Source: an uncultured Porphyromonas sp. (GTDB taxonomy: Bacteria; Bacteroidota; Bacteroidia; Bacteroidales; Porphyromonadaceae). Taken from it: a stretch of 5,732 bases of DNA. Within the stretch, counting starts at the first letter, position 1; each line of letters opens with the position of its first letter. Where the stretch lies: contig CAMIEW010000074.1 of NCBI GenBank assembly GCA_946222055.1, positions 1 to 5,732 of the forward strand. Direction: 5' to 3'. The translations under genes and the position numbers were made by a program. The notes beneath the pieces are model-generated. The model had not been told where the DNA came from. It saw only the letters and a list, made by a program, of their open reading frames with translations, and ran no database searches. Shown here piece by piece: positions 1-5,090 of the stretch.

Positions 1-8
1 GCCGGATC

Positions 9-42
9 CCCGGGTCGTCGGGGCTACGCCCCTCGACCCGGG
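9..42. repeat. GC-rich imperfect hairpin
   Basis: Two arms (9-23 and 29-42) pair almost completely: nine base pairs CCCGGGTCG/CGACCCGGG, a small asymmetric internal mismatch, then four G-C pairs around a CTACG loop. It is followed on the + strand by CTAAAAAG and not by a T-run, and on the other strand it is not followed by T's either, so it is not a classical intrinsic terminator. It may end an upstream transcript beyond the window, or be one copy of a dispersed palindromic repeat; one window cannot decide. Confidence 0.5.
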
Positions 43-54
43 TCTAAAAAGCGG

Positions 55-72
55 GTACCCCTATCGGGGTGC
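55..72. repeat. short hairpin with TATC loop
   Basis: GTACCCC (55-61) pairs with GGGGTGC (66-72) around a four-base loop, giving seven pairs including one G-T wobble. It lies 12 bases after the larger hairpin, so the two form a tandem hairpin pair in the gene-free leader before murB. No T-run follows on either strand. The function is unknown. Confidence 0.35.
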
Positions 73-212
73 TTCGTTCCACACTCTTCATGATGAGTTG
101 GATGACTTATGTAAGGCTCAAATGCGTCACCTCCAGCCCTTCAGGGACTATAGTCTTCACTCCTCTTTCTCAATCGGCAGCTCAGGAGGGTAACAGCAGC
201 GAAGAATTTGGG

Positions 213-220
213 TACCTTTG
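213..220 (+). promoter_or_regulatory. candidate -7 promoter element for murB
   Basis: TACCTTTG matches the Bacteroidetes primary sigma factor -7 consensus TAnnTTTG exactly. Transcription would begin a few bases downstream, leaving a leader of roughly 50 bases before the murB start chosen here. I see no TTG-type -33 box at the usual spacing of about 19-21 bases upstream, so the assignment is tentative. Confidence 0.35.
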
Positions 221-275
221 AGGAGGATCATTGCAGGGGTCCCGTTTATATCGACTAAGTAACGACCACCATCAT

Positions 276-1328
276 ATGCGCATCACGCAGGATCAACCGC
301 TCAAGGAACACAATACCTTCGGTCTCGATGTCCGAGCCGCCTTCTTCATCACCCTCGAGAGCGAGGAGGATGTGCGGACTCTGGCACGAGACGAGTACTT
401 CCGCACTATGCCCTTCATCACCATAGGAGGGGGCAGTAACCTACTCTTCAATGGCGACTTCAAGGGCGCCGTCCTCCGCTATATCGGATCCGACGTCACA
501 ATCGTCTCGGAGGACGACAGCTCTGTCCGGCTCCGCGTGGAGGCGGGGAAGCAGTGGCACGAGCTGGTCACCGAGACGACGAAGAAGGGCTGGTGGGGGA
601 TCGAGAACCTCGCCCTCATCCCGGGCGACTGCGGTGCCGCAGCGGTGCAGAACATCGGTGCCTACGGGGCTGAGATCTGTGACGTACTCGACACGATCCA
701 CTATGTCGACCTGAGGGACGGCTCCACGCACGAGCTCCCCGCCTCGGAGGCGAAGTACAGCTATCGTCACTCGATCTTTAAGGCGGAGACCATGGTCTCT
801 GCCGTTGTCACGGCGATCGAGCTTACGCTCTCCAAGGTCCCCAAGCCACGGCTTGAGTACAAGGGACTCAGCGGTCTGAGAGAGGAGCAGGACCTCACTC
901 CCGCCCGTGTTGCTGAGGAGGTGATCGCCATTCGACAGTCGAAGCTCCCCGACCCCGCCGATCTGCCCAATGCGGGATCATTCTTTATGAACCCCTTTGT
1001 CACCACAGCGAAACTGGAGGAGCTGCAGAGCGAGTACCCCGACGTGCCGCACTACGACAGCGAGGACGGCACCCGACACAAGATCCCTGCTGCCTGGCTG
1101 ATCCAGCAGGTGGGGATGAAGGGGTACCGAAATGAGAAGGTGGGGACCTACGACAAGCAGCCCCTCGTGCTGATCAACCACAGCCACGGCGAGTCCGCCG
1201 ATATACGACGGCTCGCTGACCTGATCATTGCCAAGGTAAATGAGCGCTTCGGGATAGAAATACGACCCGAGGTGCGGTATGTGCGGAGCATACTGATGCG
1301 CTCGGTCAACCAGATGATGGAGGAGTAG
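276..1328 (+). CDS. murB: UDP-N-acetylenolpyruvoylglucosamine reductase (MurB)
   Basis: This is the cytoplasmic FAD enzyme that uses NADPH to reduce UDP-GlcNAc-enolpyruvate to UDP-N-acetylmuramate, the second committed step of peptidoglycan synthesis. From the ATG at 276 the protein has 350 residues, normal for a type I (E. coli-like) MurB. The N-terminus shows the family's LKxHNTFG pattern at 9-16. FAD-binding motifs are IGGGSNLLF at 50-58 and IPGDCGAAAVQNIGAYG at 115-131. YSYRHS at 161-166 carries the conserved arginine (R164). GSFFMNP at 234-240 carries the proton-donating serine (S235), and RPEVRY near the end carries the catalytic glutamate (E332). An in-frame TTG at 231, preceded by GAGGAGG, would add 15 residues (including three consecutive histidines) that do not resemble the family, so ATG 276 is preferred. 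The hydrolase gene follows after 6 bases, probably in the same transcript. Confidence 0.96.
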   Translation: MRITQDQPLKEHNTFGLDVRAAFFITLESEEDVRTLARDEYFRTMPFITIGGGSNLLFNGDFKGAVLRYIGSDVTIVSEDDSSVRLRVEAGKQWHELVTETTKKGWWGIENLALIPGDCGAAAVQNIGAYGAEICDVLDTIHYVDLRDGSTHELPASEAKYSYRHSIFKAETMVSAVVTAIELTLSKVPKPRLEYKGLSGLREEQDLTPARVAEEVIAIRQSKLPDPADLPNAGSFFMNPFVTTAKLEELQSEYPDVPHYDSEDGTRHKIPAAWLIQQVGMKGYRNEKVGTYDKQPLVLINHSHGESADIRRLADLIIAKVNERFGIEIRPEVRYVRSILMRSVNQMMEE

Positions 1329-1334
1329 AGAGAA

Positions 1335-2108
1335 ATGGATAATAGTACACTCACCTTCCTCGGCACCGGCACCTCTCGTGGAGTGCCTCAGCTCGGTTGC
1401 CGCTGTCCGGTCTGCCGGTCTGTCGATCCGCGCGACAAGCGTCTGCGCTCCGCCGTTCTCCTCCGATCGGGCGGGCGACTGATCATGATCGATGTGGGGC
1501 CGGACTTCAGGCAGCAGGGGCTTCGTGAGGATCTAGATCACCTGGACGCGATCTTTATCACGCACGAGCACTACGACCACATAGGTGGGATGGACGACGT
1601 GCGGGCTTTCTCCAATCACCACCACACCTTCCCCATCTTTGCCCTCCCGAGAGTGATCGAGGCTCTTCACCGGGTGATGCCCTACTCCTTCGGGCCAAAG
1701 AAGTATCCCGGTTCGCCTACGCTGGAGCTCCACCCGCTCACCCCAGGGGAGCCTGTGGCGGACGATCGTTATGCGGATGTGCTGCCCTTCACCGTGCTGC
1801 ATGGACAGCTCCCGATCCTCGGCTACCGCATCGGAGACCTAGCTTACATCACCGACTGCAAGACCCTCCCCGAGGAGAGCTACGAGATCCTCAGAGGCGT
1901 CCGCACACTGGTGATCAACGCCCTGCGGATCCGTGAGCACCCATCGCACCTAAGCTTCGACGAGGCACTACAGGTGATCCGCCGCATCGGTCCGGAGCAG
2001 ACCTACCTCACCCACATTGACCACGACTTCGGCACCCACGAGGAGATCTGTGCCCTCTGCCCTCCCGGCATCGCCCCCGCCTACGACGGTCTGACCATCG
2101 ACCTCTGA
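1335..2108 (+). CDS. PhnP-like MBL-fold metallo-hydrolase
   Basis: A 257-residue metallo-beta-lactamase-fold hydrolase of the PhnP (phosphoribosyl cyclic phosphodiesterase) type, close to the 252 residues of E. coli PhnP. Active-site ligands are all visible: THEHYDH at 76-82 (H77, H79, D81, H82), H156, D174 and H227; H205 in PSHLS matches the additional active-site histidine. The PhnP-type structural zinc site is also intact: C22, C24 and C27 in CRCPVC, plus H230 three residues after H227. No phosphonate-degradation genes lie nearby, so the true substrate is probably another cyclic phosphate or nucleotide-like ester rather than the C-P lyase intermediate; this is inference. The gene starts 6 bases after the murB stop, with GGAGGAG inside the end of murB at a plausible ribosome-binding distance, suggesting co-transcription. 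Family assignment is firm; the reaction is not. Confidence 0.9.
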   Translation: MDNSTLTFLGTGTSRGVPQLGCRCPVCRSVDPRDKRLRSAVLLRSGGRLIMIDVGPDFRQQGLREDLDHLDAIFITHEHYDHIGGMDDVRAFSNHHHTFPIFALPRVIEALHRVMPYSFGPKKYPGSPTLELHPLTPGEPVADDRYADVLPFTVLHGQLPILGYRIGDLAYITDCKTLPEESYEILRGVRTLVINALRIREHPSHLSFDEALQVIRRIGPEQTYLTHIDHDFGTHEEICALCPPGIAPAYDGLTIDL

Positions 2109-2173
2109 CACCTCGCCAGTCTGCGAAAGGGACGGACACAGTCAGACAGCCGAACAGGTTATTAGCTAGTGGG

Positions 2174-2509
2174 TTACAATTGTCTGAATGTAATTCTATC
2201 CAGAACGATGTAGCACGCTATAAGAAGAGGAATCAATAGAATCGCTATCGACACTACTGCCGATGTTAGTAATGACCAATGCAGAACATAAAGGCAAAAG
2301 CTGGCGACGACGACGATGGTTGCGAATCCGGTGAAAAAACCGACCGGAAAAGGAATAGGGTAATAGTCCGGAACAAGGTCGCAACCGCATTTCTCACACT
2401 TGATCGTGTAACCATATGCATGTACAAGATAGGGCATACATCTCTTTATGGACTGGCGATGTCCACAATGTGGGCATCGTCTTGAGTCCTTATACCTCTT
2501 TACATTCAT
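2174..2509 (-). CDS. small zinc-ribbon protein with two membrane segments
   Basis: I do not recognise this 111-residue protein as a named family. The N-terminal third has two cysteine pairs, CPHC at 12-15 and CEKC at 38-41 (then C43), a spacing that fits a zinc ribbon. Two hydrophobic stretches follow, about 56-77 and 82-104, with a short turn between, so it is probably an inner-membrane protein with the ribbon and the short C-terminus both on the cytoplasmic side. The ATG at 2509 is used because it directly precedes the basic start MNVKRYK; no clear ribosome-binding site precedes it. By eye its base composition is more AT-rich than the flanking genes, with codons such as ATA, AAG and TAT, which suggests later acquisition or weak codon selection. 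It converges on the hydrolase gene across 65 bases and has no partner gene. Reality as a gene is likely; the function is unknown. Confidence 0.72.
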   Translation of the reverse strand: MNVKRYKDSRRCPHCGHRQSIKRCMPYLVHAYGYTIKCEKCGCDLVPDYYPIPFPVGFFTGFATIVVVASFCLYVLHWSLLTSAVVSIAILLIPLLIACYIVLDRITFRQL

Positions 2510-2630
2510 TTGAGTGCTAAGTAGAAAAACAACAGCCGCTTGGTCCGGTACTAAATGCTTCTTTAGGATTCTCGCATAGCCGATTTACTATGTGGCGCAG
2601 ACCGCAGAAAACGCAATTTTGACCAGGAAG

Positions 2631-2654
2631 AGACAGAAAGAGACACGGAGAGAC
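2631..2654. repeat. AGAC boxes at ten-base spacing
   Basis: AGAC occurs at 2631, 2641 and 2651 inside three imperfect ten-base units (AGACAGAAAG, AGACACGGAG, AGACTCTCTA). The spacing of one helical turn puts all three on the same face of the DNA, as in some protein-binding arrays, and they lie about 30-55 bases before the promoter-like element at 2686. With only three short copies this may be chance or simple-sequence drift. Confidence 0.3.
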
Positions 2655-2685
2655 TCTCTAAGACAACGCCGCGCGGCGGGGATGC

Positions 2686-2693
2686 TATATTTG
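2686..2693 (+). promoter_or_regulatory. orphan -7 promoter element
   Basis: TATATTTG matches TAnnTTTG and is followed by CACC, the same context as the rpmB promoter on the other strand. No TTG -33 box is seen about 20 bases upstream; that position is occupied by GC-rich palindromic sequence. No + strand gene lies downstream before the convergent ribosomal operon, so if active it would make a noncoding RNA starting near 2700. Confidence 0.3.
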
Positions 2694-2818
2694 CACCGCT
2701 GAATCTTCCGGATAAGTGAGATGATCGTCGCTCGCCGTGGTGATAGGGGACAGCCTCTGCTTCACCTGCCATGTGCGTTCTAGATCCTCTATCGGGTATT
2801 TCGCGCTGTAGGAGAAGA

Positions 2819-2946
2819 CTCTTAGGAGCGCGCTTCGATAGACTGATAGTGCGAACCGCAAGGGTCGCTTCGTTTCCGCACTTTCTCAATGAACTGAACG
2901 GTTTTCTGTATCACTCAGTACCCCTCAAGTGCGTCACTCCTAAGAG
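2819..2946. other. nested inverted repeats, possible structured RNA
   Basis: CTCTTAGGA (2819-2827) is the perfect reverse complement of TCCTAAGAG (2938-2946). Inside, AGTGCGAAC (2848-2856) can pair with GTT plus CGCACT (2872-2882) with a two-base bulge, giving a nine-pair hairpin. An alternative stem pairs ACTGA and GTG (2842-2851) with CACTCAGT (2912-2919). A closing stem around internal hairpins is the pattern of a folded RNA, but the arms are short and no terminator follows on the + strand. I do not recognise an Rfam family here. Confidence 0.2.
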
Positions 2947-2963
2947 ATCCATCCTCAGAGAGC

Positions 2964-3008
2964 AAAAAAAGCAAGCGCAAGTAGAGAAAAACTCTGCTAA
3001 CGCTCGCT
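2964..3008 (-). terminator. intrinsic terminator of the rpmB-rpmG-DUF4295 operon
   Basis: Read on the - strand, an eight-pair stem (3008-3001 with 2977-2970, one G-T wobble), a two-base internal loop, and an inner AGAG/CTCT hairpin with a five-T loop lead directly into seven T's (2970-2964). This is a standard Rho-independent terminator starting 36 bases after the DUF4295 stop codon. A second small hairpin (GCTGAC/GTCAGC, 3022-3038) sits between the stop codon and this terminator and may protect the mRNA end. Confidence 0.8.
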
Positions 3009-3044
3009 CTGTTATCTATAGGCTGACTGAGGGTCAGCTCTAAG

Positions 3045-3200
3045 TCACTTTGCCTTAAGGACCTCCTGGACCATCTCGTTGGGGACCATCTGCTCCGAGA
3101 AGACATAAGCACCCGTCTTGGGGGACTTGACCATCTTCACTACCTTGGAGTAAGTACGGCCGTCACTGGCATGGAGGGTTGATATCGCTTTCTTTGCCAT
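3045..3200 (-). CDS. DUF4295 family small ribosome-associated protein
   Basis: A 51-residue basic protein starting MAKKAIST and ending VLKAK, read from ATG at 3200 to TGA at 3045. The central KMVKSPKTGAYVFSE (22-36) and the start MAKK are the hallmarks of DUF4295 (PF14128), a family confined to Bacteroidetes and encoded next to the bL28 and bL33 genes. I recall that a cryo-EM structure of the Flavobacterium johnsoniae ribosome found a new large-subunit protein named bL38, and I believe this family is that protein; the identification is from memory. The gene lies 22 bases after rpmG and is the last gene before a strong terminator, so it is co-expressed with ribosomal proteins. Family assignment is strong; the bL38 role is likely. 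Confidence 0.9.
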   Translation of the reverse strand: MAKKAISTLHASDGRTYSKVVKMVKSPKTGAYVFSEQMVPNEMVQEVLKAK

Positions 3201-3222
3201 AATGTACTAGTCGATCTCTGTA

Positions 3223-3426
3223 TTACTTAATCTCCTTGTGTAGGGTCATGCGCTTGAGGATGGGGTTGTACTTCATCAGCTCAAGTCGCTCGGTGGTATT
3301 ACGCTTATTCTTCGTAGTGATGTAGCGTGATGTACCGGGCAGACCACTCTCTTTCATCTCCGTGCACTCCAGGATCACCTGGACACGGTTCCCTTTAGCT
3401 TTCTTGGCTTTCTTTCTCTTGGCCAT
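3223..3426 (-). CDS. rpmG: 50S ribosomal protein bL33
   Basis: Large-subunit ribosomal protein of 67 residues. The body [10 protein letters not shown] at 12-21, [20 protein letters not shown] at 31-50 and [16 protein letters not shown] at 52-67 is typical of Bacteroidetes bL33. Only one cysteine (C21) is present, so this is the zinc-independent form lacking the paired CxxC motifs. The lysine-rich N-terminus [11 protein letters not shown] is about five residues longer than the form I remember from Bacteroides ([10 protein letters not shown]), as if KRKKA had been inserted; no later Met exists that would restore the shorter form. The gene is preceded by an unusually long 118-base spacer after rpmB and followed by the DUF4295 gene after 22 bases. 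Confidence 0.96.
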   Translation of the reverse strand: MAKRKKAKKAKGNRVQVILECTEMKESGLPGTSRYITTKNKRNTTERLELMKYNPILKRMTLHKEIK

Positions 3427-3544
3427 ATCGTGATTGATCTATCTATGCGGTTACAAAAAAATCAGGGAAGGACTCTCACGGACAGTGCCTCACGCAGCAT
3501 CACAAGTGAGGGGTAGTGGTCCAAAATCCTCTCGTCGGGTAATC
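3427..3544 (-). promoter_or_regulatory. rpmB-rpmG spacer with hairpin and T-tract
   Basis: On the - strand the mRNA can form a stem CCTCAC/GTGAGG (3511-3506 with 3493-3488) inside an outer GGAC/GTCC (3522-3519 with 3483-3480). About 18 bases after this structure comes a run of seven T's (3460-3454), ending roughly 28 bases before the rpmG ATG. The gap between stem and T-tract makes it a poor terminator, but a leaky attenuator, an RNase processing site, or a ribosomal-protein binding leader are possible. I see no TAnnTTTG promoter for rpmG in it. Confidence 0.3.
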
Positions 3545-3805
3545 TCAGGCCTTATCGGTAATGATGAAGTCGTCCAGATAACCCTTCGATGCAGCACTAC
3601 GGAGCGCAGCATCCAGACCCACCTTATTGATCAGGCGGAGACCCTTGGCGGAGACACGCAGGTGTACCCAGCAGTCCTCCTCGGGCCAGTAAAACTTGCG
3701 GTTAAAAAGGTTGGCATTGAATGTCCTCCTCTCACTGCGGTGAGAGTGAGACACGCTGTTGCCCTTGATCGCCTTTTTGCCGGTCAGTTGACATACTCGT
3801 GACAT
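3545..3805 (-). CDS. rpmB: 50S ribosomal protein bL28
   Basis: Large-subunit ribosomal protein of 86 residues. The start [22 protein letters not shown] (1-22), the RRTFNANLF segment (26-34) and [21 protein letters not shown] (45-65) are standard bL28 signatures for Bacteroidetes. Only two cysteines (C5, C45) are present, so no zinc ribbon is formed. It is the first gene of the operon: a good promoter lies about 50-80 bases upstream, leaving a leader of about 45 bases that is AT-rich just before the ATG (AAGATATT), which fits SD-independent initiation in this phylum. Confidence 0.97.
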   Translation of the reverse strand: MSRVCQLTGKKAIKGNSVSHSHRSERRTFNANLFNRKFYWPEEDCWVHLRVSAKGLRLINKVGLDAALRSAASKGYLDDFIITDKA

Positions 3806-3854
3806 AATATCTTGTCTCTATATTATTGTATTCGTGTACTTAAGTTTCAGGGTG

Positions 3855-3886
3855 CAAAGGTACCACACTTCGGGCAGATTAGCAAT
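3855..3886 (-). promoter_or_regulatory. Bacteroidetes-type promoter for the rpmB operon
   Basis: On the - strand, ATTG (3886-3883, three of four matches to the TTTG -33 box) is followed after 20 bases by TACCTTTG (3862-3855), a perfect TAnnTTTG -7 box, then CACC. Both boxes and the spacing agree with the consensus for the phylum's primary sigma factor. Transcription should start near 3850, about 45 bases before the bL28 start codon. Confidence 0.75.
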
Positions 3887-3923
3887 CCTTTAGCCGGATA
3901 AACTGCTACATCATACCCTACAG

Positions 3924-3939
3924 CCGCTCTCACGAGCGG
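3924..3939 (-). terminator. weak hairpin downstream of secG
   Basis: CCGCTC and GAGCGG form a perfect six-pair stem around the tetraloop GTGA (as read on the - strand), 13 bases after the secG stop codon. No T-run follows, so it is at best a weak or Rho-assisted terminator, or an mRNA 3'-end stabiliser. Its position between secG and the rpmB promoter is where an end signal would be expected. Confidence 0.35.
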
Positions 3940-3952
3940 TGTCCCGAGTCTC

Positions 3953-4324
3953 TTACTCAGCCGGAGTAGCGGGCTCTGCGGGGGTCTCTGCAGGAGTAAT
4001 GGCGTTGCCACCGAAGGGCTGGGCATCAGCAGGTGCAGGGATGGTAGCCTGGTCGACGTAGTCGTTGATGACGCTCTCCTGCTTATTGATGGCGTGCTGC
4101 ACGGTGGGAGTCCACTTGGCGACCACAACGCAGAGCAGGCACATAATGCCGGCGAGCCACCAGGTGACCTTCTCGATCATATCGGTGGAGCGACGGACGC
4201 CCATCACGTTATTGGCGCTGGAGAAGCCACTGGCCAGACCGCCTCCCTTGCTGTCCTGGATGGTAACCACGAAGATCAGCAAGATAGCTGCAAAGACGCC
4301 CAGAATATTAAGGAACGTAAACAT
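3953..4324 (-). CDS. secG: protein translocase subunit SecG
   Basis: SecG is the small inner-membrane subunit of the SecYEG channel and assists SecA-driven export. This 123-residue protein has two membrane helices, about 3-21 and 53-70, joined by the conserved cytoplasmic loop QDSKGGGLASGF (23-34) and the NNVMGVRRSTD stretch (38-48). After helix 2 there is a long tail (71-123) rich in Ala, Pro, Thr and Glu with repeats of the PAEP/TPAE type, a common extension in Bacteroidetes SecG and absent from short SecG forms. AGAGGAAA directly before the ATG resembles a Shine-Dalgarno site. It is the last gene of the lptE cluster, 64 bases after the TPR gene; that gap holds a small GGGGT/ACCCC hairpin (4351-4364). 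Confidence 0.95.
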   Translation of the reverse strand: MFTFLNILGVFAAILLIFVVTIQDSKGGGLASGFSSANNVMGVRRSTDMIEKVTWWLAGIMCLLCVVVAKWTPTVQHAINKQESVINDYVDQATIPAPADAQPFGGNAITPAETPAEPATPAE

Positions 4325-4350
4325 TTTCCTCTTTAACTTACTAGTACATA

Positions 4351-4364
4351 GGGGTTCACACCCC
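4351..4364 (-). other. small hairpin in the secG leader
   Basis: GGGGT and ACCCC form a five-pair stem with the tetraloop GTGA (as read on the - strand), a GNRA-type loop, 27 bases before the secG start codon. No T-run follows. The same loop appears in the hairpin after secG. It may influence mRNA stability or coupling between the TPR gene and secG; chance is possible. Confidence 0.25.
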
Positions 4365-4388
4365 AGATCTCATTATATCCAAAATAGA

Positions 4389-5069
4389 TCAGTCCGCCAC
4401 GAGCCCCTTGCGACGTTGCTCGAGCTGACCAATTCGCTCGGCAAAGTAACCACTTTTTTCTGGATATTTCAAATTCAAGGTCTTAAGGATCGTCATAGCC
4501 TCGGAGTAGCGCTCCTGCGAGGCGTACATCATGGCCAGCTTCTCCGTGAAGAGCTCCTCACCCGGCAGAGGACCATTATCCTCGTCCTCGGGCGGGAGAG
4601 ACACGTCATCCTCCTTGCTACCGGGGCGTATGCGGATCTTCTCAGCCTCGGGTCCCTCGTCGAGGAAGTCCTGGATGATCTGAGCCTCAGACTCCCGCTT
4701 CGTCCGTGCCGACTTAGAGGGGGACTTAGCTGAGGGCGTCGCTCCCGACGTCTCGTCAGGGGCAGCAGGCTCCTCCGGACGGTAGCTGCGGACATAGCGG
4801 TCGATCAGGTCGTAGGAGTGGGACTGCGGTCCTCCCGAGGTGGCATCTAGCGCCAGAAGGAGGGAGAAGGGGTCGTGCAGGTACATCAGTCGGCGCTTCA
4901 GCTCTGCCGGGAAGCGCACATCCTCGCTACGGTAGAGGTCGATGAGGAGCAGCCGGTGGAGCGCCTCGCAGTAGGGGTACTGCCGGCTCAGCTCGAGGAG
5001 ATCCTCGAGATGATACGCCGTCAGCGTCATCGGGTCGGCAAGGGCACGGGAGAGATCGTCGTAGGTCAT
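4389..5069 (-). CDS. TPR-containing protein between lptE and secG
   Basis: A 226-residue protein without signal peptide or membrane segment, so probably cytoplasmic. Three regions are visible: a helical N-terminal part (about 1-100) with YHLEDLLELSRQYPYCEALHR-like helices and a DLIDRYV motif at 88-93; an acidic and Lys/Ser/Pro-rich linker (about 100-168) likely to be disordered; and a C-terminal tetratricopeptide-like unit (about 172-206) with LAMMYASQERYSEAMTILKTL, followed by YPEKSGYFAERI. I recall that Bacteroidales genomes usually carry such a protein at this spot, annotated only as hypothetical or TPR protein. It starts 21 bases after the lptE stop and precedes secG, so it is probably co-transcribed with envelope genes and may serve as a scaffold in secretion or LPS transport; that role is inference. 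The only Met near the lptE end in a better context (5085) is out of frame. Confidence 0.85.
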   Translation of the reverse strand: MTYDDLSRALADPMTLTAYHLEDLLELSRQYPYCEALHRLLLIDLYRSEDVRFPAELKRRLMYLHDPFSLLLALDATSGGPQSHSYDLIDRYVRSYRPEEPAAPDETSGATPSAKSPSKSARTKRESEAQIIQDFLDEGPEAEKIRIRPGSKEDDVSLPPEDEDNGPLPGEELFTEKLAMMYASQERYSEAMTILKTLNLKYPEKSGYFAERIGQLEQRRKGLVAD

Positions 5070-5090
5070 AGTCGGGCTTTTTCCATAGGG

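Larger units (their letters stand above)
2510..3044. other. gene-free stretch of about 535 bases
   Basis: No frame here gives a protein with family-like character; the open frames on both strands (2563-2889 -, 2771-3043 +) have erratic composition rich in Ser/Arg and no motif. What can be seen, left to right: three AGAC boxes ten bases apart (2631-2654), a 12-base perfect palindrome of C and G (2667-2678), a Bacteroidetes-type promoter element on the + strand (2686-2693), a nested set of inverted repeats (2819-2946), and the terminator of the ribosomal protein operon (2964-3008). It may be decayed coding sequence, an unannotated small RNA locus, or both. Confidence 0.6.

Noticed and set aside
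4..15. GGATCCCCGGGT resembles the start of a cloning-vector polylinker
   Set aside because: The match stops after 12 bases and continues into a natural hairpin, so coincidence of GC-rich palindromes is a better explanation than vector contamination.
2..193. Open frame running in from the left edge on the + strand for 63 codons
   Set aside because: It passes through both GC-rich hairpins and its translation has no recognisable motif or family-like pattern. A run of this length is not rare by chance at this base composition. It could be the tail of an upstream gene but cannot be supported.
2109..2173. Possible terminator between the hydrolase and zinc-ribbon genes
   Set aside because: Only a five-pair GTCTG/CAGAC arm with a long loop is seen and no T-run follows on either strand, so I do not call a terminator.
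2563..2889. 108-codon open frame on the - strand in the gene-free stretch
   Set aside because: Its composition is Ser/Arg-rich and low-complexity, it runs through the AGAC repeats and the CG palindrome, and no start signal or neighbour supports it.
2771..3043. 90-codon open frame on the + strand in the gene-free stretch
   Set aside because: It runs through the inverted repeats and the operon terminator, has no recognisable motif, and ends on the DUF4295 gene's 3' flank. Noncoding is more likely, though a decayed gene is not excluded.
3434..3802. 122-codon open frame on the + strand opposite rpmB
   Set aside because: It is antisense to bL28, which is unmistakable, and has no family-like content.
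4065..4733. 222-codon open frame on the + strand
   Set aside because: It lies antisense across secG and the TPR gene, both with clear family features, and its translation is Leu/Arg/His-rich without motifs. It is a shadow of the GC-biased genes.
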